A stretch of 64,000 nucleotides of DNA from Phytopythium helicoides (GCA_024867545.1 JANFNE010000007.1:1116001-1180000), one strand, 5' to 3'. Positions 1 to 10,046 are shown, numbered from the stretch's first letter. Made by a program: numbers and translations. The notes: generated by a model from the sequence alone, not told the origin.

Positions 1-1
1 G

Positions 2-157
2 GCGTGGGCTCGCCGCCTGCAGCACGCAGTCGGATATTCGTTTATTGCCATTATCGTGACGATCATCGCTGTCTTTGGCTTCTACGTCTTCGTCGGCGTC
101 TACGTGGCCGTGTGCGCCGTCATCCAGGCGTCACGCGCCATGCGCCGTATCCGGTGA
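2..157 (+). CDS. 3' end of a membrane protein (partial)
   Basis: The frame is open from the window edge to a TGA at 155-157 and gives about 51 residues. It contains one strongly hydrophobic stretch (SFIAIIVTIIAVFGFYVFVG followed by further Val/Ala-rich residues) and ends in a short basic tail (RAMRRIR). This looks like the last transmembrane helix and cytosolic tail of a multi-pass or tail-anchored protein. The family cannot be named from this piece, because the start and most of the gene lie outside the window. The next gene is convergent, on the minus strand. Confidence 0.6.
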   Translation, partial: AWARRLQHAVGYSFIAIIVTIIAVFGFYVFVGVYVAVCAVIQASRAMRRIR

Positions 158-468
158 TCAAGGATCGGCAACCTTAGATGCACATGAGTAACATATATTT
201 ACAACACGCTCCATCGCCATGCAGTAGAGACGGAATCTTGTTTGCCAGAAAACTCACTTCCAAGCGAAAACGCAACCCATCTCTCATGGCAAAATTGAGG
301 CCACCTGTTCTTTGGCCGAAATGAACCTTTTCCCGCTGGTCGATTTTCCGGTGGCCGACCACTTCCCAGCGCGGTTCATTTGCAAATCTTTGCGAGGCGT
401 ACTAATCACAAACCAAGTAGACAGCCTCTTGGCGCCGTACTTGCACGCATGTCCTTGCCTACATTTTT
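158..468. other. intergenic, between convergent 3' ends
   Basis: About 310 bases separate two convergent stop codons. Only short overlapping ORFs with no recognisable protein occur here. It presumably holds the 3' UTRs and poly(A) signals of both neighbours. Confidence 0.5.
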
Positions 469-2178
469 TTACTTGGTCTTGTCGTACTTGCGGAAAATGT
501 GGCCCGGCAGGATCCACTGGTCCCAGTCCTTTTCGTACTTGAGATAGTGCACGAGGCATGCGTTTGTGCGAATGACCTTGAGCACAATCGCAGGGTACAG
601 TTCGCCTCGACTTCCCCAGCGCGCAAGCACCGTCTCGTGCACCTTTGGGGCGGTTTTCAGCTGCACCTTGCGTGAACCCTTGCCGGTGCGCTGAAAAAGT
701 GAGCCGACAGGAAGAAACTCATCGTAAATTGACCCCCAATCCACGTAGTGAATTTGTACGAGCTCCTTGTTGTGCTCGACGCGAATCACTTCGGCACGGT
801 TTCGCTTCTCAAACACTTGGACACCGATGATATCGCCCTTCTTCAGGTTCAGCGATTCCCAATGCGTGCTCGCCGCAGCCGCAGACATTTGACTCGCCTT
901 CGCAGAAGCAACAAGCGCCGACGACGACGCAGAAGAAGAAGAAGAACTAGCCGGCGGCTTTTCCTCACTCGTTTTCTTTGCTGTCACCTTTTGTGAAGCC
1001 TCATCCGAATCTTCAGCTTCGAGCGCTGCAGCTGCCGCAGTAGCAGTCGCATCAAATGTAGAATTTGCCTTCAGGTTTTTGGCTGCGCGGTGGTCGATCC
1101 GAACAAGCAGATAATCAATGTCTTCGAGTAGCTTTGTCCAGTCCCACGTGTCTCCAGTAGGAACAGCCTCTTCAAGAGAGATAATCCGGCACGCGTGGCG
1201 CAGTGCTCGAAGCGAGTCTAGTTTCCGAAGTGTAGAAACCTTCCCATCCAGACTCTGACTATTGGCGTGGTAATTTTCTTCAAGTGTTGCCATTACATCG
1301 TGGGCGGCATTCCACAAAATCTCAGCGTGGTTGATCGAGGTCGCATCCTGCGCCATGAACGAAGCAATAAACCCCGGTAGGTTGACGCTGTCGACATGGA
1401 AGCGGTGGTACGACAGGCACGCCGTGGTGTTCTCGCATGCATGGAAAGTGCCCTCGGGCATGAACAAGATCTGACCCGGTTTGATTTCCACCTGCCATGC
1501 TGGAAGAAATGCCAGTAGCGGAGATTTGTCGAGGTCGACCTCGTGGAAGTTTACAGTCTCGTGAACTGAGTCTATCTTTGCTGCTGACCGGTGGAGCATG
1601 GTCACGCGCTTGGTGCCGACGATCGGGGCGATCGTGATGTCGAGACCACCTGGGTCTTGGTGCATCCGGCTGACCGTTGTCTTCTGGCCCATGAAAAGAT
1701 ATTGCAATGGATTGTCGCCGCGCACTGCATCGAGCCAGTAGAGAAGCAGATTGTCACCAACAACAGGTAGCTCGTCGCATTTGTAGCACAGCAGCTTCCC
1801 TGCCTTCGGAGACAGCGGGAATTGCCACTGGTGCATGTAGTAATCCGACTTGCCGTGCTCCCAGTAATTCTTGACATAATAGCTTAGCGGGAGGTACGAT
1901 TTGATCGGGTTGAACTCCTCGTAGTTCTTCTCGATGACAGGCACCTTGACGTCGTGAATTCCGCGCAGAAATGCGCCAGAATCCAGCGATCCGTCTGGTT
2001 TCACCCAGTCCTCGGCGAATTTGGTCCAACCGACATGTCCCTCCATAATAAATGGCGTCCCGGCAAAGCGAAGCGCTTGAATAATCTCCTTGGCACCAGG
2101 TTCCTGGACATTAATCACCTGAACACTCTTGTAATAGAGATCCTCCCACTGCGTCGGAATAGTGTATGTCGGGTTCAT
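469..2178 (-). CDS. JmjC-domain (cupin) protein with C-terminal Tudor-knot/chromo-barrel pair
   Basis: The protein has about 569 residues from the ATG at 2178 (MNPTYTIP...). The frame stays open upstream to about 2260 but has no earlier ATG. The central domain is JmjC-like. It shows an HxD iron-binding pair in RMHQDPGG, a Lys in GTKRV suited to 2-oxoglutarate, and a distal His in EGTFHACEN, so the Fe(II)/2OG centre looks intact. A Ser/Ala-rich linker follows, then two small beta-barrel modules, one with GDIIGVQVFEKR...VQIHYVDW and one with VLARWGSRGELYPA...VHYLKYEKDWDQW. Both resemble Tudor-knot/chromo-barrel domains that read modified histones. The likely role is a nuclear JmjC oxygenase (histone or protein demethylase/hydroxylase) carrying its own reader modules. 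The substrate is unknown. The start lies only about 43 bp from the stop of the upstream same-strand gene, so a fusion is possible. Confidence 0.85.
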   Translation of the reverse strand: MNPTYTIPTQWEDLYYKSVQVINVQEPGAKEIIQALRFAGTPFIMEGHVGWTKFAEDWVKPDGSLDSGAFLRGIHDVKVPVIEKNYEEFNPIKSYLPLSYYVKNYWEHGKSDYYMHQWQFPLSPKAGKLLCYKCDELPVVGDNLLLYWLDAVRGDNPLQYLFMGQKTTVSRMHQDPGGLDITIAPIVGTKRVTMLHRSAAKIDSVHETVNFHEVDLDKSPLLAFLPAWQVEIKPGQILFMPEGTFHACENTTACLSYHRFHVDSVNLPGFIASFMAQDATSINHAEILWNAAHDVMATLEENYHANSQSLDGKVSTLRKLDSLRALRHACRIISLEEAVPTGDTWDWTKLLEDIDYLLVRIDHRAAKNLKANSTFDATATAAAAALEAEDSDEASQKVTAKKTSEEKPPASSSSSSASSSALVASAKASQMSAAAASTHWESLNLKKGDIIGVQVFEKRNRAEVIRVEHNKELVQIHYVDWGSIYDEFLPVGSLFQRTGKGSRKVQLKTAPKVHETVLARWGSRGELYPAIVLKVIRTNACLVHYLKYEKDWDQWILPGHIFRKYDKTK

Positions 2179-2221
2179 CCCCTTCTCCTTCTCTTCTGGG
2201 GTGCTGTAAGTCAAGCCAGAG

Positions 2222-3032
2222 TCAATCGACTTGGAAGTTTTTCCGCTTCTTGTCTGTCTCCTCCGTTGTCAAGTCGACCACTGATTTCTCAAGCGATCGC
2301 TTGCGACTCCCATTGTCACTTGAGGGGGACCGACCTCGGCCAACCTGTCTCCTAAAAATCGGAGCGAGCTTCTCGTCGCCATGCGCAGGCGAGATGGAAT
2401 GCCGCTTTGCCTTGGTGTTGGTTTCGTCTCACAGTTCATCTTCGGCTGAATCACTCGAGGACTTCTTCGCCACTTTTCCACCGAAAAAAGGCGCGTTCAG
2501 AGGCAGTTGCTCGCCCTTGAGCGCTGCTCGCATACATCACCGTGAGGCCTTCTCGTCACTTTCTCTCTATCCAGCTCGCAAGTACAAACTTAGACGCACC
2601 GTTTACGATCGTGCCCTTGAAGTACTGCAGGGCCTTGTCGTTGTCCTTGAGCAGCGCCAGCATGCGGTGCACCGCCTGCCGCCGACGTGATGGTTCTGTT
2701 GCGCCCCACCCGCAGCGTGGTCAGCTTCATACTTCGCCCTCAAGTCCACACAAGCACCCACTTTTTGTCCACGAGCAGCTCGCGCAGGTCGCTGGCCTGT
2801 TCGCGCAGCTCCGGAAAGCCCGCGAGCCCCTCCGCCACCTGCACCACAGCCAGTTGCGCACGATATCCGCGTCAGCACCTCCTCCAAAGCGAGCCACGAG
2901 GCCGCCACGCGCCTGCAGCATGACGACGTCGAGCTGGCGCAGGTCCAGCGGCGCCGACGTGGCCAGCACGCCGTCCTCCACCTCGACGTGGCGCGTGAAG
3001 GCCGCGGCCGCCTCGTCCAGCCTTGCGTCCAT
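2222..3032 (-). CDS. hypothetical nuclear protein, multi-exon, with an in-frame TGA and a frame break
   Basis: The gene starts at ATG 3032 (MDARLDEAAAAF...). The first segment and the next coding segment (VVQVAEGLAGFPELREQ) lie in different frames near 2850-2880, with no convincing intron between them. Later segments join through plausible introns: a donor after DKK(W) near 2765, and a GTGCGT donor near 2605 with an acceptor near 2525. The joined segments read AVHRMLALLKDNDKALQ and LKGEQLPLNAPFFGGKV. The frame then runs through SSSDSAEDEL, meets TGA at 2429-2431, and continues in the same frame with ETNTKAKR...EKLAPIFRRQVG...VVDLTTEE, ending at 2222-2224. The tail is basic/acidic with a SUMO-interaction-like VVDLT. 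I do not recognise the family. It shares a ~170-bp divergent promoter region with the PWWP gene at 3205. Confidence 0.5.
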
Positions 3033-3204
3033 GGCTTTGAACCAGTTTTTGGCGCGTTGCCGTCTCCCGGAGCCCGTAAGAAATAGAATAGAATTGTAGT
3101 GGAATAGTGAAACCAAGTCATTCCGTTTCTACCGTTTCTACCTAAGGCGTGGCGTTGGCCGCGGAAAGGGAAACCGAGCTGAGCGAGACAGGCGGCGGGC
3201 GGGT
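3033..3204. promoter_or_regulatory. divergent promoter region
   Basis: About 170 bp lie between the divergent starts at 3032 (-) and 3205 (+). No coding sequence is evident, so both promoters must fit here. No specific element was identified. Confidence 0.4.
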
Positions 3205-5598
3205 ATGGTGGCGCCCGTCGTCAAGAAGCCGCGGTCGCGGCTGACGCCCGCGGACGAGGCGCACGAGCACGCGCTGGCGCAGGTGGAGGAGCAGTTCCGC
3301 GACTTCGACTTGGTGTGGGCCAAGGTGGGCCGCGTACCCGTGGTGGCCCGCCGTGCTCTTCCACGACTGGGACGTGGTGCGCGACGCGGGCATCCCGACG
3401 CTCGAGAGGCGCCTGGTGCTGCCGGAGCCGAGCATCGTGCCCGTGCTGGACGCGCACGGCAAAGACACGGGCCGCACGCGCCTGCTGCGCCACTGCGTCG
3501 TCATGTTCGTCGACCAGTTCAACTTCTCGGTCGTGGAGCTCGACTCCAAGAGCGTTGGCTCCTTCCTCGCCTACTACAAGCTGCACACGGACGCCATGGC
3601 CAGGAACAAGAAGGCCGGGCAAGTACCGCGCGCAGTTCCGCATCGCGCTCGACAAGGCACTGCGCATGCTCCACATGGTGCGTGCTCTGCGCCAATCGGA
3701 TGCAGTCGAACCCTAGGCTGGCAGACTAACGCAGACGCACGTGCTCGCTGTAGGGCGATGACTTCAACCCGGACGATTTGCCGCTGCTGGAGCCGATCCA
3801 GGTGGAGCAGCCGCCCAAGAAGCGGCGGACCGAGGCGGCTCGCCCGCCACAGTCCAAGCGCAGAAACGACGTGACCGACGCGTGGGAAGGCGAGTGGGAG
3901 TCGCAGCAGGAGGACGACGGAGATGACTCGGACGAGTACAAGCCTCGATCCAAGAAGCAGGTCATCCAAGAAGGTAGCCGACTCAGACTCGTCGAGAACC
4001 CCTGCGCCGAAGCGGACGGGATCGAAAAAGTCCGCGCAGAGCAAGCGCGATGCGTCGAGCACGAAAAGCAAGGGAATCGTCAAGCGGAGCGAGAAACAGG
4101 GAAAGACTGCAGCAAGAAGCCGTGCAGTTGACAAAGCAGCGGTTACCAAGGCAGATGCGGCTGTTGTAGCACAAGACATCAAGCAGAAGAAGCCACGAAA
4201 AGAAAAGAAGGACACCGCTGTCGACTTGACGCAGATGGCCGACAGCGATGCGATCTCTAGACGATTCCAAAGAGCCAGCTGTGATGACTCCACTGTCTTC
4301 AATCTGGACGACAAAAGTTCCAGTTGAAAGCCCAGACGCCACCCCTACCTTGGCGTTCAAGCAGGACTTTGTGTGGGACTCGTCCGTGTTCTGCGACAAC
4401 GATACAGCGCCAGTGGATTTGATTTCAGCTGGAGTCAATGGCGAAGACTGCCAGCGTGGCTTCGTCCGAAAATCCTGTCGCTGGTAGTCGTGATCGTCCC
4501 CTCAGCAAGCGCCAAGGGCGGTCGATGCAGCAATCCCAAATACGCCAGAACCTCATGTCTGGAAACCTTGATCCACATACGATGGTCCAGTGCGAGTCGT
4601 ATAAGCTAGCTTTGGATCTTGACAGCCAGAATAGTCGAAGTCGTGGGGCGGCTAACTTGCCACCCCCATTCAAGGTGATTGTGCACCCAGACGCGACGTT
4701 TGTGTGTGATTTGCACGCACACCTCGCGACGTGCGAAATTATCGGCTTCCTTGGGGGGAAATGGGACGAAGAGACTAAAACGTTGTACGTCCAAGCTGCG
4801 TTCCCGTGTCGCTCACTGATGATTGACGGCGACGATGGCTCAACGGATGTGGAGATGGACCCTGGCAGCGAAATTGAACTGCGCGGGATCATCAATGATG
4901 CAGAGCTGGAGGTGGTAGGGTGGTATCACTCACACCCAGCATTCGCTCCTGATCCATCCATTCGCGATATCGAAAACCAAGCAAGCTACCAGCAATTGTT
5001 CAAGCGAACGCAACATTCGCACGGCAATGAAAAAGCCGAAACTTCCGAGCCATTTGTCGGCTTGATCGTTGGCACCTACGATACTCGACGAGATACACCT
5101 GTGAGTCTTTTTCGGTACTTTCACGTTCGCGGTGAGAAAGTGAGTGGTGGTGCTCGACGTGAGATTTTCATGCCGTATGAGTTTATCCCCGAGCGCCGTC
5201 ACTATCGACAAGTGGTCAGTGATATGGCGAGCCACAAGATCCGCGGACTTCCGATATATCCTGCAGTGCTGAAGGCATTGATGTTGTCCCAATCTTTCCG
5301 CCCAGCAACTTCTCTCAGCTCACCCATTTCGAAAGAAGACGTATCGGAAAGTCAGCTCATTTCAGCGTCCAAGTCGTCTCCTGTTCGGAAAAAGGCACCC
5401 ACTAGTGTCAGGAAGCGAAAACAGAGTGCGGATATCAGCGTTGGCGAGGGCTTCTGGAAGCGAGGGAAGCGAGTGCGCAAGAAGAAGACTGAAGAGTCGA
5501 CGGCAACCGAAGAAATTGATCTTACCATGGATGATGATAACGAAGCAGCCATCGAGGAAGGAGTATCCTGCTACCGACTCCTCCGTCGAAATTATTGA
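3205..5598 (+). CDS. PWWP + MPN+/JAMM deubiquitinase-like protein (MYSM1-like), frame-interrupted
   Basis: The gene starts at ATG 3205 (MVAPVVKK). A PWWP domain follows: DFDLVWAKVGRV, then PWWPAVLFHDW one frame over at 3331-3345, then FVDQFNFSVVELD. A second shift at about 3615-3622 leads to KYRAQFRIALDKALRMLHM. A clean 76-nt intron at 3678-3753 (GTGCGT...TAG) follows. After a Lys-rich linker with shifts near 3955, 4250 and 4440, the 4438-5598 frame encodes an MPN+ domain. Its signature is GWYHSHPAFAPDPSIRD, which matches the E-HxHP-x-S-x2-D zinc metalloprotease motif in the form seen in MYSM1. Glu in CEIIGFLGG is the expected upstream catalytic residue. The inferred role is chromatin-recruited removal of ubiquitin, for example from histone H2A. 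The coding sequence probably continues past 5598 in another frame, up to the ORF at 6233. The breaks could be assembly errors or true decay. Confidence 0.7.
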
Positions 5599-6232
5599 TG
5601 TGACAAGGAGCGGGGACAACAGCGTCGAAATGCAGCCAGGCATCGATAATAACGCGAAGGTGGTCGAGATGGGCGAGTCTCAATTACGATCTGGCAGAAC
5701 AACTGCGAACGAAGATCACCCAGATCGAATGACATCAAAACTAAAGGTTGACTCCAAAAATGATCAGCCTATTTGTGAGCAGGCCGCCACGGAATATCGC
5801 AACAGCGAAGACGTCAAATGGAGAGTTAAACTTCCAGAGGACAAAGTCAAGACAGCAGACGATGGCGTTGGAAAACCAAGGCGAATTCGCCTGTTACAAG
5901 TTCAGTGTCCGATCACACGGCAACTGCGACAGCGCCGGAAAATGCTTCTCTTCCCGCTAGCAACCAGAGCTTGAATCCTAAAAGTACTGACAGAAGAACC
6001 GGGAGCAGCAGACATGACGACTCTCTCTTCGAAGCCAAAACCAGCCACCTACCGTTATTGTTGAGACAAGTAGCGCAGTTGTCGTGGCGCTACCTCTTCT
6101 CCCTCGTCTTCGGTCACATCGAGCGGATCGGGGGGCCGTCGCCGCAACCGCAAGCCTTCTGTCACCAACAAGAACAAGTGGCGGACAGATCGATCTCCTC
6201 AGTCTGAGTCGGCGGCGAATTCATCCGAGAGC
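5599..6232 (+). other. frame-broken linker coding sequence of the PWWP-JAMM gene
   Basis: Protein-like sequence continues here but hops frames. YPATDSSVEIIDVTRSGD follows a shift near 5565. SVSDHTATATAPENASLPAS follows one near 5900. TVIVETSSAVVVA follows one near 6050, and SSPSSSVTSSGSGGRRRNRK follows one near 6090. The last of these runs directly into the frame of the 6233 ORF. The composition (Ser/Thr/acidic with basic nuclear-signal-like clusters) matches a disordered linker. No intron boundaries explain the changes. Confidence 0.5.
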
Positions 6233-7693
6233 ATGGCCAGCCCGCTGAATGCGTTCATTACGATCGGATCTTCACGCTCCAGCAGCACCCGCTCCGAGGC
6301 AACTCCGCCTTCACCAGCTACGTTGGAGGCAAAGAAGCAGAAAGACGAGAAGGAATCGCTTCGCGAAATTGCAAAAGACCCAGAGTACTTCGTCTTTGGT
6401 GAAACAGATGTGAAGGCGGTGGCGAGCAGCAGCCCTGAGGATTCAAGCGAGACGCACATTATCGCTTCAGCCGATACCACTATTTCATCGAATACACCAG
6501 CAACTGCGGATGATTGTTCCACCGATGATGATATCGAGATCGTAGCGGTTGACGAAAGCAAGCCGGTGGTTGATGAGATCGTGCCATGCTCTCAAGGATC
6601 GGGTTTGTCGGATGCTACGCCTGTCTTGACCACCTCGGATGGGCATTCTGGTGATGCACGCGATGTGGTTGAGGAACAGCGAATCAACTCTATGTTGACG
6701 ACTAGCGATATTTCCCTGGTGGTATCGGAGCGACTAGACGAGCTTGTTCAGGAAGTTGCGCGACGATCGGTTCACATTACCATCAAGCTTGAAGATACTG
6801 GAGTCGAGGAGCCTAAGTCAACTGATGGTCCATGTGGCTCGGCTACTGTTATGATCGACGGAAACCTTGGTGGTCTCGGCGTCGAAATGGAGTCAATGAA
6901 GACCGAAGATGCGTCTCGAAAAACTGAACCGGGTGAAGCAAGCGTGGGAGTGCAGACTATTGGCAGGTCAGAACAGAACGCTGAAGCATCATCAAGCTGT
7001 CAAACAGCTGGTGCATTGGAGCGTACGCAAGAGCTTTTGTCAGAGGCGAAATATGATGAGAGCCTAGTACCTGCTGCTCCCAGTGAAATTATCAAAACGG
7101 AGGAAGTCCCTGCCGAGCACATAACCACCATTGCTACTGCCCCTACCTCGGAGCCCAGCGAGAAGGTGGAGTCAACCACACCCTTGGAGCCGCTTTTGTT
7201 TGGTCGCGACCGAAAGTGCGAGGATGTTCGTACCTCTCTCGAGAAGATGGAGCAGCTCAAGTTGGAGAAGCCGTCACTCTTCGCTCAACATGTCAAGAAT
7301 GCGAGACCTGCGCGCCGACAAAGCGAGCGCTCCTCGGCTGTTGAGTCAAATCCAAAACCCAGCGACCACCTTTTTGAAGAAGCAAAGGCTGTGCATAGCC
7401 CTGAAGAGCAGTTGGAGGCTCATTTGACGGCACTGCGATCTCGATACGGGGACGGTATGTTTGGGTGCATCGAACAGGTCATCACGCTCGTGGACTACTA
7501 TCGGGACTTTGAGCGGCGTATCGACCTGCTGGAACCGTGGAAGGCCAAGATGAACAAGTTGCGCAAGATCGAGGCGTCACTGTCCGAGTACGTGCAATAT
7601 TTAAACCTGTCGGTGGACCTGCGGCGAGCGTTCATCGACGACCTGATCGGGTACCTGGAGCTATCGTGGGAGCTCACGCGACACGCGCGGTGA
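6233..7693 (+). CDS. C-terminal part of the PWWP-JAMM gene (acidic, disordered, helical end)
   Basis: This open frame of 486 residues starts at an ATG, but the same frame is open further upstream (RRRNRKPSVTNKNKWRTDR). It is therefore more likely the 3' part of the preceding gene than a separate one. Most of it is Ser/Thr/Glu-rich and disordered, with SUMO-motif-like stretches (DDDIEIVAVDE) and repeated K-x-E sites. The last ~100 residues are predicted helical (GMFGCIEQVITLVDYYRDF, EYVQYLNLSVDLRRAF, DLIGYLELSWELTRHAR), probably an interaction domain. No enzyme motif is visible. Confidence 0.6.
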   Translation: MASPLNAFITIGSSRSSSTRSEATPPSPATLEAKKQKDEKESLREIAKDPEYFVFGETDVKAVASSSPEDSSETHIIASADTTISSNTPATADDCSTDDDIEIVAVDESKPVVDEIVPCSQGSGLSDATPVLTTSDGHSGDARDVVEEQRINSMLTTSDISLVVSERLDELVQEVARRSVHITIKLEDTGVEEPKSTDGPCGSATVMIDGNLGGLGVEMESMKTEDASRKTEPGEASVGVQTIGRSEQNAEASSSCQTAGALERTQELLSEAKYDESLVPAAPSEIIKTEEVPAEHITTIATAPTSEPSEKVESTTPLEPLLFGRDRKCEDVRTSLEKMEQLKLEKPSLFAQHVKNARPARRQSERSSAVESNPKPSDHLFEEAKAVHSPEEQLEAHLTALRSRYGDGMFGCIEQVITLVDYYRDFERRIDLLEPWKAKMNKLRKIEASLSEYVQYLNLSVDLRRAFIDDLIGYLELSWELTRHAR

Positions 7694-8111
7694 CGTGTGA
7701 TGTGTGAATTGCAATTCGTTCGTGATTCATGTAGGAATAAAAACTGCAGCGAACTCATCGCCGCCCATAGGGCCGCCAAGACACAAACAAGTTTGCTACC
7801 TTTTTTGTTTTGCTACATGATAAGTGTTCAGATGCAACTACATCAGCGACTTTCCATGCGATTGCCTTAGTCGGTTTAGCGATAGCAAAGTTTAAGTGAG
7901 GTCTTTCGGGTTATATGCAACTTGAACAAGTGCCTTGAGCAGCGTCTACAGGCATACGTATCCCTCAACTCCATTGCTTTGAGAAGAAGTAGGGTGTTGT
8001 TGTCAGTATCGAGGGGAGTATTTTCGGAGACTTTGGTAACCCGATCAGATGTTATGCACAACCCTCTAATCTTCGTCAGTTAGTGGCTAGGGCTGACTCG
8101 CACCACTCGCA
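7694..8111. other. intergenic, nothing recognised
   Basis: AT-richer sequence follows the stop at 7693. AATAAAA-like text near 7735 may be the poly(A) signal of the upstream gene. No coding pattern was seen on either strand. Confidence 0.4.
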
Positions 8112-8580
8112 TTAGCCTTTCTTTGGAGGCTTTTCCTCCACTGTTTGGCCCGCTTTCGCTTCCTCCAGCTCCATCGCATCACCAGTGGCTTTGTCAAAAC
8201 ATGCATGCATGATGCCACGCACACTCTGGCTCACGGTATTATCCTGATCTTCATTTGAGTCCACCTTCAATATTCCGTCCACGCCTCGAGCGTTTGATAA
8301 TACCTTCCTGCATAGAAGTTGGCCCAACTCCTCTAATTCTTCATAATCAACGCCGCAATATTCAGCCTGGATAGCAACACCCAGCTTCTCAATCAGGCGC
8401 TGGTCGGCGCTGAAGATGAGACGAAGCGTCTCAGGGTCAAGACCAAGACGCTTCCAACTAGCTTCTTTCAGACTGACCCTGAGTTTCGAGCATCCCGCAC
8501 GCGAATGATGCTCACGCACTTCGGAATGACAGAGGTGAGACTGCAGATAAAAGTCTAAGTACTCAAGGAGTACATCAAAG
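8112..8580 (-). pseudogene. ORF fragment without a start codon, unknown family
   Basis: The frame is open from about 8580 down to the stop at 8112 (about 155 residues), but its first ATG comes near the C-terminus. It is therefore either the last exon of a longer gene or a remnant. Recognisable text is helical and acidic (LGLDPETLRLIF, VDYEELEELGQLLCRK), ending in a Lys-rich tail (VEEKPPKKG). I do not recognise the family. A plus-strand coiled-coil ORF starts almost at its 5' end. Confidence 0.3.
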
Positions 8581-8621
8581 TGCTACAGGGTGAAGTCTGC
8601 TCTGGTAAAGAGAAGCAGTCC

Positions 8622-9131
8622 ATGGAGAACAACTTGATGGAGACATTAAGGAAACAGAAGGATCTAGTGGAAGACCAGAATGCCAAGCTACGAGAAATGG
8701 TCAAAGCCCTTAAGGCGACCGTAGACTCATTGAGAAACAGTGGAAGACGCCCTTATGGTAATCGATTGAAACGGCCAAGAGCATCGATCTCAAGCGGTGT
8801 TGGCATCATTGAAGTAGACAATAGAGATACATCAAGCGACAACCACAACGAACCTCGCGTACCTAGGTCTGTGAGGATCAAGATGCTTGTCGTAGCTAAA
8901 ATTGAGGCAACAGTCAAGCAGAACCATTTTCTAAAATTCAGCAATAGAGAGCTCAGCAGCACGGTTTATGCTTTTCAATCCAAGATAAAGGAGTTGGAGG
9001 ACAAGATCACGCTCGGAAGTACATTTGATTATGCAGATTTAGAGGGAACCAATCACCGATTGCGTGCTCGAGTTGGGGAGCTTGAACCTGAGCGTGTGTC
9101 CTTCGTGAATCTTTACAAGAAACAAAATTAA
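8622..9131 (+). CDS. coiled-coil hypothetical protein or remnant
   Basis: The first in-frame ATG is at 8622 (MENNLMETLRKQ) and the ORF gives 169 residues. Two heptad-rich stretches (DLVEDQNAKLREMVKALKAT and VYAFQSKIKELEDKIT) flank a basic patch (NRLKRPRASIS) and a short IIEVDN acidic motif. The organisation recalls the N-terminal half of the coil/W family found further right, but the Cys-x-Gly-Asp motif and the Trp-rich domain are missing. It could be a degraded copy or an unrelated small gene. Confidence 0.35.
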   Translation: MENNLMETLRKQKDLVEDQNAKLREMVKALKATVDSLRNSGRRPYGNRLKRPRASISSGVGIIEVDNRDTSSDNHNEPRVPRSVRIKMLVVAKIEATVKQNHFLKFSNRELSSTVYAFQSKIKELEDKITLGSTFDYADLEGTNHRLRARVGELEPERVSFVNLYKKQN

Positions 9132-9548
9132 AGGAGATCTCGCAAGCAGAGCAGGGAGCAATGGAATCCACCAAAAGCGTGGAAATCCTGAAAAACCTCC
9201 AACGCAAACGAAGGCGTCAAGGTGTGAACGTACTCGCGACATTAGATAAGTAAGAAGTGTAGTTAGGAAACTTGCCCGATACAGTCGTGAAAGCCCTGAC
9301 GGAGAAAAAAAAGCTGTTTCAAAGTCGGCAATGAGAAACTTCGGTCGAGGCTCAGAAATCATGGACCTAAGCAGATTGCGCACCAATGCCACCAACGTCT
9401 GACGGCTCTAGCTCTTATTGATCACAGTCGCAGCTTTTTTTTTTTTTTTTGCACAGGTCAATCTGATCTGCTGTTTGCTGCGCTCTCAAAGTTTTGCGAT
9501 CATGGTGCTTCGGGCGCGAATCACACAGCCCAGCTCTCAAAGCCAATT
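9132..9548. other. non-coding, with a poly-T tract
   Basis: Broken helical reading frames continue from the upstream ORF. A homopolymer run of about 17 T lies near 9434-9450. No gene is supportable. Confidence 0.4.
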
Positions 9549-9911
9549 TTGTTGCTTCACCGAGTTCATCAGGTAATAGCTGGATCAGGGTCTAGGCATC
9601 TGATACAGGTTATTCCTGCAGACACGGATATCATAGAGATTGATGAAGAAGAAGAACATGAGCATGAAGACGAAGAATACTTGTCAAATGATCGTGCAAT
9701 ACAAATCGAAGAGGAGGATGGCATGGAGGAAGAAGATAACGCCTATCTGGAGGAAGATGCAACCATTGAATCAGAGCACAAGGGCCGTTCAAAACCTTGC
9801 AACATGAAAAGATTGGACGACGCACTAGGCCGTCGAGGAATAGTTCAATGGAACGCATGTAACACTCTCTCACCGAGAAGGATCGAATTGTGCGAGCAGT
9901 CATGTGCTTGA
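9549..9911 (+). pseudogene. acidic ORF fragment
   Basis: This 120-residue open frame begins without an ATG. It contains a highly acidic Glu/Asp/His tract (DIIEIDEEEEHEHEDEE...) and ends shortly before the ligase gene. It may be the acidic linker of a decayed coiled-coil gene whose N-terminal part is at 8622-9131, but the intervening sequence is not open. No function is proposed. Confidence 0.25.
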
Positions 9912-10046
9912 ACAATGTACAGTTCGATGCATACCCGAGCAAAAAAAGCTTGCACTCGTGTCGAAGTCGATACCCTGGCAGTGACCGAGAATGTTCTCAT
10001 TTTTTGTCCATTTTTCATGTGTCAATTTCATTTGCTCGTCACGAAA

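Noticed and set aside
2197..2224. A ~27-nt intron joining the hypothetical gene to the JmjC gene (GTCGATTGA...TTACAG)
   Set aside because: It is far shorter than the 60-80-nt introns supported elsewhere, and the splice would not restore the JmjC frame.
2429..2431. Selenocysteine codon at the in-frame TGA
   Set aside because: The surrounding residues are acidic and disordered rather than a redox site, and no SECIS-like element was recognised.
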